From the NCBI GenBank assembly GCA_950069165.1, contig CATMIT010000060.1:1-8611 (forward strand): 8,611 nucleotides of DNA, written 5' to 3'. The translations under genes were made by a program, and so were the position numbers. Origin of the DNA: an uncultured Flavobacteriales bacterium. Its GTDB lineage: Bacteria; Bacteroidota; Bacteroidia; Flavobacteriales; BACL11. Below, one piece after another: positions 1 to 6,096 of this stretch (its first letter is position 1; each line of letters opens with the position of its first letter). The notes beneath the pieces were generated by a model. The model was not told the DNA's origin and ran no database searches. It saw only the letters and a list, made by a program, of their open reading frames with translations.

Positions 1-1
1 A

Positions 2-256
2 TACAAATACGGTGGTTGCGACAATTGGATTTTGGAGCAAATTGAACAACAAAAATCAGAAAGACGTTTTTATCTTTTATGCAAGCCCGACATCCCTTGG
101 GAAGCAGATAAACAAAGAGAAAACCCAAATGATAGAGCCGAACTTTTTGAGATTTACAAAACTGAATTAGAAAGTTTAGGACACACCTATTTTGTTGTGG
201 AAGGGAAAGATAGAGTTGAGAAAAGTATTTCAAAAATCTCAAATCTAATATCTTAA
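2..256 (+). CDS. NadR-like P-loop kinase (AAA_28 family), C-terminal part only
   Basis: This is the last 84 codons of a gene that begins before the window. The frame is open from base 2, so the TTG at 32 is an internal leucine and not a start. The visible part carries the pattern KYGGCDNWILEQ, then YLLCKPDIPWEADKQRENP, then a helix rich in Glu with ELFEIYKTELESLG, and ends with a strand YFVVEG. This is the C-terminal lid and base-binding half seen in the ribosylnicotinamide kinase domain of NadR (COG3172). The Walker A loop lies outside the window. Family knowledge: such proteins phosphorylate nicotinamide riboside in the cytoplasm, and in Bacteroidota they often lie beside PnuC-type vitamin transporters and TPP-riboswitch genes. 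The true substrate here is uncertain. The gene ends about 25 bases before the riboswitch, with no terminator visible between them. Confidence 0.75.
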   Translation, partial: YKYGGCDNWILEQIEQQKSERRFYLLCKPDIPWEADKQRENPNDRAELFEIYKTELESLGHTYFVVEGKDRVEKSISKISNLIS

Positions 257-268
257 ATCTCAAATCTA
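234..268. repeat. Pair of identical 14-base direct repeats
   Basis: The 14 bases AAATCTCAAATCTA occur at 234-247 and again, identically, at 255-268, a spacing of 21 bases. The first copy lies in the last codons of the NadR-like gene and the second follows its stop codon at 254-256. The unit itself contains two AAATCT words. It could be a recent small duplication or simple low-complexity sequence. No function is shown. Confidence 0.6.
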
Positions 269-272
269 TTTA

Positions 273-280
273 TACTTTTG
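273..280 (+). promoter_or_regulatory. Candidate Bacteroidota -7 promoter box (TAnnTTTG)
   Basis: TACTTTTG at 273-280 matches the Bacteroidota -7 consensus TAnnTTTG exactly. It stands just before the TPP aptamer on the strand of the TonB receptor gene, which is where the receptor promoter is expected. No TTG -33 element is visible at the usual distance (around 247-253), so the promoter would rest on the -7 box alone. Transcription would start close to 283-289, at or inside the first strand of riboswitch helix P1. Confidence 0.5.
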
Positions 281-281
281 C

Positions 282-359
282 CTCATCTTAAAAGGGGTGC
301 CGAAAGGCTGAGATTATACCCATTGAACCTGTCAGGGTAATTCCTGGAAGGGAAATGAG
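282..359 (+). promoter_or_regulatory. TPP riboswitch (THI element) upstream of the TonB receptor
   Basis: The conserved THI-box blocks appear in order: GGGGTGCC (294-301), GGCTGAGA (306-313), ATACCC (316-321), GAACCTG (325-331), then a small arm CAGG/CCTG (333-336 with 343-346) and GGAAGGGAA (346-354). Outer strands CTCAT (282-286) and ATGAG (355-359) can close helix P1. GGGT pairs with ACCC as P2, and GCC with GGC as P3. Family knowledge: thiamine pyrophosphate binding to this aptamer usually lowers expression of thiamine uptake or synthesis genes. It sits 65 bases before the receptor start codon, so it most likely represses that gene when thiamine is sufficient. Confidence 0.96.
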
Positions 360-408
360 TCAACATTAAATAAAACAGATAATAACCCCATTTTATCTGG
401 ATGTTAAC
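359..408 (+). promoter_or_regulatory. Hairpin leader after the TPP aptamer, probable expression platform
   Basis: CAGATAA (376-382) pairs perfectly with TTATCTG (393-399) across a ten-base loop. Outside this, GTCAACAT (359-366) can pair with ATGTTAAC (401-408) with one mismatch, starting at the last base of the riboswitch P1 strand. No T-run follows, so it does not look like an intrinsic terminator. The loop holds ACCCC (385-389), complementary to the GGGGT (294-298) that forms P2 of the aptamer. The pairing is seen in the sequence; a switching role is inferred. Confidence 0.45.
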
Positions 409-424
409 TAAATAAATTAAAAAA

Positions 425-2626
425 ATGTTTAACAAAAAAAAGAGCATGGCTGTACTGCTTGCAATCCCATTTATTGGTTTTGCCCAACAGCCCACCGACA
501 CCATTAGTATGCAAAAAGTGTTGGATGAAGTAAATGTAAATGCACTAAGAGCGAACGAAAAAACGCCTGTTGCTTTTACCAACATTGGTAAAGCCGAAAT
601 TGAAAAAGGAAACTTAGGTCAAGATTTGCCTTATATAATTTCCCTTACTCCCTCAGTAGTTACCACTTCTGATGCTGGTGCAGGAATAGGTTATACCGGT
701 TTTCGTATAAGGGGTTCGGATCCAACAAGAATCAATGTAACGGTAAACGGAATTCCGCTTAATGATTCGGAAAGCCAAGGTGTTTGGTGGGTAAATATGC
801 CGGATTTTGCATCCTCAATTGGAAGCATTCAAATTCAAAGAGGGGTAGGCACCTCAACCAATGGAGCTTCTGCTTTTGGAGCGTCTGTCAATCTGAAAAC
901 CACAGGGCTCAATAAGAAAGCTTATGCCAGAACCAATAATACTATTGGCTCTTACAATACCTTGAAAAACAATGTAGAATTTGGCACAGGACTTATGAGA
1001 GGAAAATTTGCTTTTGATGGTCGACTTTCTCAAATCTCTTCTGATGGATACATGGATAGAGCCACTTCCAATTTAAAATCTTTTTACCTTTCGGCTGGCT
1101 ATTTTGGAAAAAATGAAATGCTAAAAGCCATCATCTTTTCTGGGCACGAGCGCACTTATCAAGCATGGTATGGGGTCCCACTGAATTATTTGGATTCTGC
1201 AAGAACTTACAACCCTTACACTTATGACAATGAAGTGGATAATTACGGACAAACCCACTACCAACTGCATTATAGCAAAAAGGTAAAAGAGAATACTAAT
1301 GTAAATATTTCAGCACATTACACACATGGTGAGGGCTATTATGAACAATTTAAATCAGGAGAAGATTTAGCCGACTATGGTTTAGAAAATATCATCATTG
1401 GAAATGACACCATTTCTTCCACCGATTTGATTAGAAGAAAATGGCTTAATAATGATTTTGGGGGAGTGGTGTTTTCTTTAAATCACAAAATGGAAAAACT
1501 AAACTTAACTTTTGGTGGGGCAAGCAACCGATATTCCGGACAACATTACGGCAATATCATTTGGGCTGAATATGCATCTGATGGAAATTACGAGCATGAA
1601 TACTATAAAAACATTGCTACCAAATTTGATCATAATCTGTATTTAAAAGCCGATTACTCTCTTAGTGCTAATACCAATTTGTATGCTGATTTGCAGAAAA
1701 GAAAAGTGGAGTATCAATTCATGGGAAATGATGAAGATGGAAATGCTACTGAGCAAATTGTAAATTTGGATTTCTTTAATCCAAAAGTTGGAATTCATCA
1801 TAGTTTGAATGCTAATCAAGCCCTTTACGCCTCTTTTGCAGTGGCTAATAGGGAGCCAAACAGAAATGATTTTGTGGAAAGCACTCCTAAATATCGACCT
1901 TTGCATGAAACACTTTATGATGTAGAAATAGGCTATAAATTTTTAGGAAACTGGATTTCATTTGGAGCAAATGTTTACCTGATGCAATATGAAAACCAGT
2001 TAGCACCAACCGGAAAAATTAATGATGTGGGGGCTTATACCAGAACAAATATTGAAGAATCTTTCCGTAGGGGTGTGGAATTTGAAGGAACATTAAGATT
2101 AGGAGATAAATTACATTGGGCTGGAAACATGACTTTAAGCCAAAACAAAATTGCTTCTTTCACTGAGTATATTGACAATTGGGATACATGGGGACAGGAA
2201 AAAGTAGAACACGAAAATACCGATTTGGCTTTTTCACCATCCGTAATTTGGGCTTCTCAGTTTAATTTAAAAATGTCCGAAAGAATGGATATTGATTTTA
2301 TTTCCAAATATGTTGGAGAGCAATTTATCGACAACACCTCATCTGATGATAGAAAGCTGAACGATTATCTGACTAATAATTTGAGGGTTACTTACAATAT
2401 TAAAAATACTTGGTTTGATATTGCAAAACTAACTTTGCAAGTAAACAACTTGCTCAGCAATGAATATGTAAGCAATGCCTGGGTATATCGTTTTATTTAT
2501 GAGCAAGAAGATCCGAGAGCTTGGGATCCTTATGCAAATAAAGATTCCGAAAAAGGATACAATCAGGCTGCTTATTTTCCAGAAGCTACACGCAACTATT
2601 TAGTTGGGCTAACACTCGGGTTTTAG
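425..2626 (+). CDS. TonB-dependent outer-membrane receptor, probable thiamine or thiamine-precursor importer
   Basis: This 733-residue outer-membrane protein should import a scarce substrate using energy passed on by TonB. A signal peptide (residues 1-20, cleavage near GFA/QQ) is followed by a likely TonB box (LDEVNVNA, about 33-40) and a plug domain (about 44-160) with GFRIRGSDPTRINVTVNGIP and IQIQRGVGTSTNGA. The rest is a beta-barrel rich in aromatic residues, ending in the motif LVGLTLGF with the terminal Phe typical of barrels recognised by the Bam machinery. There is no N-terminal carboxypeptidase-regulatory-like domain, so it is a plain receptor and not a SusC type; no SusD-like partner follows. 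The ATG at 425 has an A-rich leader, as usual in Bacteroidota. The thiamine assignment rests on the TPP riboswitch directly upstream, in line with the thiamine-regulated outer-membrane receptors described in this phylum; the ligand itself cannot be read from the protein. The gene is followed at once by a terminator, so it appears monocistronic downstream. Confidence 0.93.
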   Translation: MFNKKKSMAVLLAIPFIGFAQQPTDTISMQKVLDEVNVNALRANEKTPVAFTNIGKAEIEKGNLGQDLPYIISLTPSVVTTSDAGAGIGYTGFRIRGSDPTRINVTVNGIPLNDSESQGVWWVNMPDFASSIGSIQIQRGVGTSTNGASAFGASVNLKTTGLNKKAYARTNNTIGSYNTLKNNVEFGTGLMRGKFAFDGRLSQISSDGYMDRATSNLKSFYLSAGYFGKNEMLKAIIFSGHERTYQAWYGVPLNYLDSARTYNPYTYDNEVDNYGQTHYQLHYSKKVKENTNVNISAHYTHGEGYYEQFKSGEDLADYGLENIIIGNDTISSTDLIRRKWLNNDFGGVVFSLNHKMEKLNLTFGGASNRYSGQHYGNIIWAEYASDGNYEHEYYKNIATKFDHNLYLKADYSLSANTNLYADLQKRKVEYQFMGNDEDGNATEQIVNLDFFNPKVGIHHSLNANQALYASFAVANREPNRNDFVESTPKYRPLHETLYDVEIGYKFLGNWISFGANVYLMQYENQLAPTGKINDVGAYTRTNIEESFRRGVEFEGTLRLGDKLHWAGNMTLSQNKIASFTEYIDNWDTWGQEKVEHENTDLAFSPSVIWASQFNLKMSERMDIDFISKYVGEQFIDNTSSDDRKLNDYLTNNLRVTYNIKNTWFDIAKLTLQVNNLLSNEYVSNAWVYRFIYEQEDPRAWDPYANKDSEKGYNQAAYFPEATRNYLVGLTLGF

Positions 2627-2657
2627 AAAATAGATCTTAGTTTTTAGATAATTAGAC

Positions 2658-2684
2658 AAAAGCCCGCCAAGGCGGGCTTTTTTT
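2658..2684. terminator. Intrinsic terminator between convergent genes, probably bidirectional
   Basis: AGCCCGC (2661-2667) pairs with GCGGGCT (2672-2678) around a CAAG loop. The stem is extended by flanking A's on the left and T's on the right, and a seven-T run (2678-2684) follows on the plus strand. It lies 32 bases after the receptor stop. On the minus strand the same stem is followed by four T's, so it can also stop the dehydrogenase transcript, whose stop codon (2683-2685) touches the hairpin tail. Confidence 0.92.
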
Positions 2685-3606
2685 ATGCTAATGAGCTGAT
2701 TTTCTGCAAAAGAATTTCGGCTAGCTTTACTTTACTTTCTTTTGTCCAACCAGCAATATGTGGGGATAGAATTGTTTTTTCAGAAGTTATCAAATATTGA
2801 AATTCTTCTGGTAAATTTTTCGTTTCTAACTTTTCAAAAGAAGTTTTCTCAAATTCCAAAACATCCAAGCAAGCCCCTAAAACTTTTCCTTTTCCCATAG
2901 CGGAAACCAAATCCTTAGTATGCACACATTTTCCTCTTGCCGTATTAATAATGTAAATCGGTTTTTCAAATTGATGGATGAAATTTTCATCTACCAAATA
3001 AGTCGTTTCAACCGTTAGCGGAATGTGCAAAGAAAGCACATCTGCTTTTTGAAATATTTCTTGCATGCTGGATTGATATTTGTATTTTTCAAGGTATTTA
3101 TCATAAGCCAAAATACGAACACCAAAACCACTTAAAACCTCAGCAAAAGCCGAGCCATTATATCCATAGCCGATAATTCCAATTGTTTTTCCAGCAAGCT
3201 CAACCCCTGTATTTCCTTCTCTTTCCCAAATTCCATTTCTAACTTCTTTGTCAGATTTATTTAAATTATTAAAAAGTGAAAGCAGCATTCCAAGAGTATG
3301 TTCTGCTACTGCTTGCCGGTTTCCCTCAGCTGCATTAAAACACTTTATATTTTTACTTTTTGCATATTCCTCATCAATATTTTCAAGCCCACTGCCAGCT
3401 CTTGCTATAAATTTTAAGTTATGGCATTTACTTAAAAAATCTTCATCCATTTTTATTCTAGAACGCAAAACTATTCCCTCATAATTTTCTATAATAGCTA
3501 AAATCTCTTCTCTTGTTTTATCATAAGCTTCCTCACAAATATGATTTTGTTTTTCTAACTCCTCTTTAAGAAGCAGATGAATAGTATCGATAAAAAGAAT
3601 TTTCAT
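2683..3606 (-). CDS. D-2-hydroxyacid dehydrogenase, NAD-dependent (SerA-like, no ACT domain)
   Basis: This 307-residue cytoplasmic enzyme should oxidise or reduce a D-2-hydroxy acid with NAD(H). The N-terminal substrate domain contains FIARAGSGLENID (residues 67-78). The Rossmann domain shows the dinucleotide loop GYGYNG (146-151) and an acidic residue, Asp169, that favours NAD over NADP. The family catalytic residues are present: Arg224 in NTARG, Glu253 in DVLEFE and His283 in SPHIAGWT. The Pro that usually follows the catalytic Glu is replaced by Lys. It resembles 3-phosphoglycerate dehydrogenase, but it is short, has no regulatory ACT domain and has no serC neighbour, so the substrate is unassigned and 'serA' would be a guess. 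The ATG at 3606 has an A-rich leader. It lies 87 bases downstream of mgtE on the same strand; it could be the tail of that operon or have its own promoter, though I found no convincing promoter match in the gap. Confidence 0.88.
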   Translation of the reverse strand: MKILFIDTIHLLLKEELEKQNHICEEAYDKTREEILAIIENYEGIVLRSRIKMDEDFLSKCHNLKFIARAGSGLENIDEEYAKSKNIKCFNAAEGNRQAVAEHTLGMLLSLFNNLNKSDKEVRNGIWEREGNTGVELAGKTIGIIGYGYNGSAFAEVLSGFGVRILAYDKYLEKYKYQSSMQEIFQKADVLSLHIPLTVETTYLVDENFIHQFEKPIYIINTARGKCVHTKDLVSAMGKGKVLGACLDVLEFEKTSFEKLETKNLPEEFQYLITSEKTILSPHIAGWTKESKVKLAEILLQKISSLA

Positions 3607-3645
3607 TTTAGATAGTTATTAGTTTTGATTATTTACTAAAAATGA

Positions 3646-3669
3646 ATTGTTACATTGCTACATTAGTCC
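3646..3669. repeat. Short 8-base tandem repeat in the mgtE-dehydrogenase gap
   Basis: On the plus strand ATTGTTAC (3646-3653) is followed by ATTGCTAC (3654-3661) and a decayed third unit ATTAGTCC (3662-3669); another TTACATT word occurs at 3675-3681. The array sits in the 87-base gap between mgtE and the dehydrogenase. It may be a low-complexity relic or a binding site. Nothing in the sequence decides which. Confidence 0.45.
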
Positions 3670-3684
3670 AATTATTACATTAAA

Positions 3685-3707
3685 AAATGATTTTTACAAA
3701 ATCATTT
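3685..3707 (-). terminator. AT-rich hairpin at the end of mgtE, possible weak terminator
   Basis: AAATGATTTT (3685-3694) and AAAATCATTT (3698-3707) form a perfect ten-base-pair stem with a three-base loop. On the minus strand the stem runs into a TTTTTT stretch. It overlaps the last codons and the stop of mgtE. Only one pair is G-C, so it would be weak and might only reduce read-through into the dehydrogenase gene. Confidence 0.4.
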
Positions 3708-5043
3708 GTCCAATCCAGAAATAAATAAACAGCCCCAATACATCATTAATAGTAGTGATAAATGGACCAGTTGCCAAGGCTGGATCAATCTTGTATTTTT
3801 CTAAAGTAAGGGGAACAAAAGTGCCAAAAAGTGCGGCAAAAACAATTACCACCAAAAGGGAAATACTAACAGTTAAGCTAAGTGCCATACCGTAGCCCAA
3901 AGAAAAAGCTGCCCCTAAAATAATGATAGAACAAATAATCCCATTGAGTAATCCCACACCCAATTCTTTAATGAGTTTGCTGAAAATACTATCTAACTTT
4001 AAAGAATCGTTAGCTAAACCTTGCACTACTATTGCTGCTGATTGCACCCCCACATTGCCTCCCATTGCCGCAATTAGCGGAATAAAAAATGCCATCTCAA
4101 AATTTTCCCTTATATCAAAAATACCAATGACTTTTGCGCCAAGCAAACCGCCAACAATTCCAATAAGTAACCAAGGCAAACGTGCCCTTGTATGTGCCCA
4201 AACACTGTCGCTACTTTCCACATCTTCTGATATACCAGAAGCCATTTGGTAATCTTTCTCTGCTTCCTCTTTTACCACATCCATTATATCATCAATAGTA
4301 ATTCTTCCAATCAAACGGTTCATATCATCCACAACCGGCAATACAATCAAATCGTATTTGTTCATGATATTCGCCACATCCTCATCATCCTCTGTGGCTT
4401 TTACAGAAATAATTTCGGTTTTAATAATTTCTTTTATTGGGGTATTGGTTTCTGTAAGCAGTAATCCACTAAGTGACATAAAACCAAGCAAAACATCATC
4501 ATTATCCACCACATAAATGGTGTGTACTTGCTTTACATGCACAGCTTGTTTACGCATTTCTCTAAGGCATTGCAAAGTGTTCCAATTTTCATTTACCTTG
4601 ATGAGTTCCTTTGCCATTAGCCCACCGGCTGTATCTTCTGGATAAGTAAGTAAATCGGAAATATCACTTGCATGATCCTTATCTTCAATAAGTGATAAAA
4701 CTTCTTCTTGTTTTTCTTCTGAAAGCTCACCAATTACATCTGCTGCATCATCCGTTTCTAAATTATCGATTACTTCCTCTGCAATTTCTTTTGCAGTTAA
4801 ATCAGCCAATAAGTCTTCCCTTAAATCGTCATCCAGCTCTACAAGAATTTCTGCCGATTTTTCCTCTGCAATAAATTGATATAAAAATTGGGCGTCAGTG
4901 GTAGAAAGTTCTTCCAGTATTTCAGCAATATCAGCAACATGCAAATCGTCTATCAAATCCTGCAATTTTGCAGTATCCTTCCGCCCAATTTGCACCCTTA
5001 TTTCATGTATAAGCTGGGCTGTTATTTCTCTTTGTTCTGACAT
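3694..5043 (-). CDS. mgtE: Magnesium transporter MgtE
   Basis: This inner-membrane Mg2+ channel has 449 residues, the normal family length. The cytoplasmic N domain (about 1-130) is a helical, acidic superhelix with repeats such as LETDDAADVIGELSEE. A pair of CBS domains (about 137-258) follows, including LPVVDDMNRLIGRITIDDIMDVV. After a linker helix come five membrane segments (about 290-309, 316-342, 359-383, 386-412 and 421-445). The pore signature MGGNVGVQS is at 327-335, and the conserved pore Asp is Asp434 in TTINDVLG. Family knowledge: Mg2+ bound between the N and CBS domains closes the channel when internal Mg2+ is high. The start codon lies inside the end of rsmA (22-base overlap), implying coupled translation. 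No Mg2+ riboswitch is visible, as expected for a gene internal to an operon. Confidence 0.97.
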   Translation of the reverse strand: MSEQREITAQLIHEIRVQIGRKDTAKLQDLIDDLHVADIAEILEELSTTDAQFLYQFIAEEKSAEILVELDDDLREDLLADLTAKEIAEEVIDNLETDDAADVIGELSEEKQEEVLSLIEDKDHASDISDLLTYPEDTAGGLMAKELIKVNENWNTLQCLREMRKQAVHVKQVHTIYVVDNDDVLLGFMSLSGLLLTETNTPIKEIIKTEIISVKATEDDEDVANIMNKYDLIVLPVVDDMNRLIGRITIDDIMDVVKEEAEKDYQMASGISEDVESSDSVWAHTRARLPWLLIGIVGGLLGAKVIGIFDIRENFEMAFFIPLIAAMGGNVGVQSAAIVVQGLANDSLKLDSIFSKLIKELGVGLLNGIICSIIILGAAFSLGYGMALSLTVSISLLVVIVFAALFGTFVPLTLEKYKIDPALATGPFITTINDVLGLFIYFWIGQMIL

Positions 5044-5792
5044 ATCTTAGTGATTGTTATAAAATCCTCTACCGACAACTCCTCTGCTCTTTTTCGCAAT
5101 AAATCGGTGTGGGATAATTCACTTTCCAAAGAAAAGGATTTTAATGCATTTCGCAAAGTTTTACGCCTCTGATTAAAACCTACCTTTACAATTTGCTTGA
5201 ATAATTTCTCATCACAAGGCAATTGTTTCACTTTATTTCTGGATAGTTTTATTACGCCAGATTTTACTTTTGGAGGGGGAGAGAATACATCTTCATTCAC
5301 TGTAAAGCAGTATTCAATATCATAATATGCCTGTAACAAAACGCTCAATATTCCTCTTTGTTTTCCTTTTTTCGCTACAATTCTTTCGGCTACTTCTTTC
5401 TGAAACATCCCAATAACTTCTGAAATAAGATCTTTGTTTTCGAAAACAACAAAAAGTATTTGAGAGGAAATATTGTAAGGGAAATTACCAATAAGTGCAA
5501 ATTGCTCACCAATTTCTTCTGGCAAATTCAACTTTAAAAAATCAGCTTCTATAATTTGTTTTTCTAATTGCGGATAATGAAGCATGAGATACAAAATAGA
5601 TTCTTTGTCAATTTCTACTAATTTCAAATCTATATTTTTTAAGATAAGAAACTTTGTAAGCACACCCATTCCAGGACCAACTTCCACTACTTTTTTAGCA
5701 TCCTTTGATAATAAGTCGGTAATGGCTTTTGCTATTGCCTCATCATTCAAAAAATGTTGCCCCAAATATTTTTTTGCCCTTACCTTATTCAT
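5022..5792 (-). CDS. rsmA: 16S rRNA dimethyladenosine transferase RsmA (KsgA)
   Basis: RsmA transfers four methyl groups from S-adenosylmethionine to two adjacent adenines in the 3' terminal hairpin of 16S rRNA (A1518 and A1519 in E. coli numbering), a late step of 30S assembly. With the ATG at 5792 the protein has 256 residues, near the usual length. Visible motifs are the N-terminal KKYLGQHFL (about 7-15), the SAM loop EVGPGMG (37-43), an acidic residue after strand 2 in LVEIDK, and the catalytic NFPYN (103-107). The C-terminal RNA-binding part has FNQRRKTLRNAL (206-217). A longer reading from TTG at 5804 adds only four residues; I prefer the ATG because the sequence then begins MNKVRAKKYLGQHF, as in relatives. 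The gene overlaps the DUF4286 gene by eight bases (ATGAATAA) and mgtE by 22. Confidence 0.97.
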   Translation of the reverse strand: MNKVRAKKYLGQHFLNDEAIAKAITDLLSKDAKKVVEVGPGMGVLTKFLILKNIDLKLVEIDKESILYLMLHYPQLEKQIIEADFLKLNLPEEIGEQFALIGNFPYNISSQILFVVFENKDLISEVIGMFQKEVAERIVAKKGKQRGILSVLLQAYYDIEYCFTVNEDVFSPPPKVKSGVIKLSRNKVKQLPCDEKLFKQIVKVGFNQRRKTLRNALKSFSLESELSHTDLLRKRAEELSVEDFITITKICQNKEK

Positions 5793-6096
5793 GGCTGTAA
5801 ACAACTTCTAAAAGGGTGCGGAAGGCAGCAAATTTTCCTGCAAACTTTTTACTGTGTTCTGTTTGAAGTTTTGTGGCAAATTGTTCGCTATACTGCTCAT
5901 AAGTTTTCATATCCTTACAAGAATATTGAATGGCATAAGTATGGCCGCCCATCTCCTCTGCTAAAACCCTGCTTATTTTACAATCTAAAAACATACCCGT
6001 ATTCATTACATCCGGAATGTGAGTGCTTTTCATCCAATCAATCCAAGTTTTTTCCATTTCCTTATCAATGCTAATAGTTACATTATAAATTATCAT
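5785..6096 (-). CDS. DUF4286 family protein, function unknown
   Basis: This small cytoplasmic protein (103 residues, no signal peptide or membrane segment) matches my recollection of the DUF4286 family, found mainly in Bacteroidota. It starts with a strand MIIYNVTISID, followed by a helix EKTWIDWMKSTHIPDVM with an invariant-looking His-Ile-Pro. Later come GGHTYAIQYSCKDM, a helix with EQYSEQF, and the C-terminal AFRTLLEVV. The strand-helix alternation and length suggest a dimeric alpha/beta-barrel (ferredoxin-like) fold; this is inference. It sits between the TPR gene (ATGA overlap at 6093-6096) and rsmA (ATGAATAA overlap), so it is probably made together with RsmA. A role in ribosome biogenesis is only a guess from position. 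Confidence 0.85.
   Translation of the reverse strand: MIIYNVTISIDKEMEKTWIDWMKSTHIPDVMNTGMFLDCKISRVLAEEMGGHTYAIQYSCKDMKTYEQYSEQFATKLQTEHSKKFAGKFAAFRTLLEVVYSHE

Noticed and set aside
361..424. Intrinsic terminator controlled by the riboswitch
   Set aside because: The hairpin at 376-399 is followed by GGATGTTAAC and not by a T-run, so classical transcription termination is not supported here.
283..585. Open frame of 100 codons on the minus strand across the riboswitch and receptor start
   Set aside because: It covers the well-conserved TPP aptamer and the receptor signal peptide region in the opposite direction, and its protein resembles nothing I recognise. It is a chance frame.
425..2626. 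SusC-type glycan importer
   Set aside because: No N-terminal carboxypeptidase-regulatory-like domain, no SusD partner, shorter than SusC proteins, and a TPP riboswitch in front.
3248..3484. Plus-strand open frame opposite the dehydrogenase
   Set aside because: It lies wholly within the well-supported dehydrogenase gene in the opposite direction and has no family features.
3646..3669. Start of a CRISPR-like or larger tandem array
   Set aside because: The units are only eight bases, two and a half copies, without spacers of regular length.
3607..3693. Promoter for the dehydrogenase gene on the minus strand
   Set aside because: I searched for TTG plus TAnnTTTG at normal spacing and found only poor partial matches, so none is annotated.
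3923..4874. Three plus-strand open frames opposite mgtE, including a leucine-rich one at 4692-4874
   Set aside because: They mirror the acidic and hydrophobic codons of mgtE; the Leu-rich composition comes from reading Glu/Asp-rich codons in reverse. No independent evidence.
5584..6074. Plus-strand frames opposite rsmA and the DUF4286 gene
   Set aside because: They are antisense to two genes with strong family motifs and show no start context or family match.
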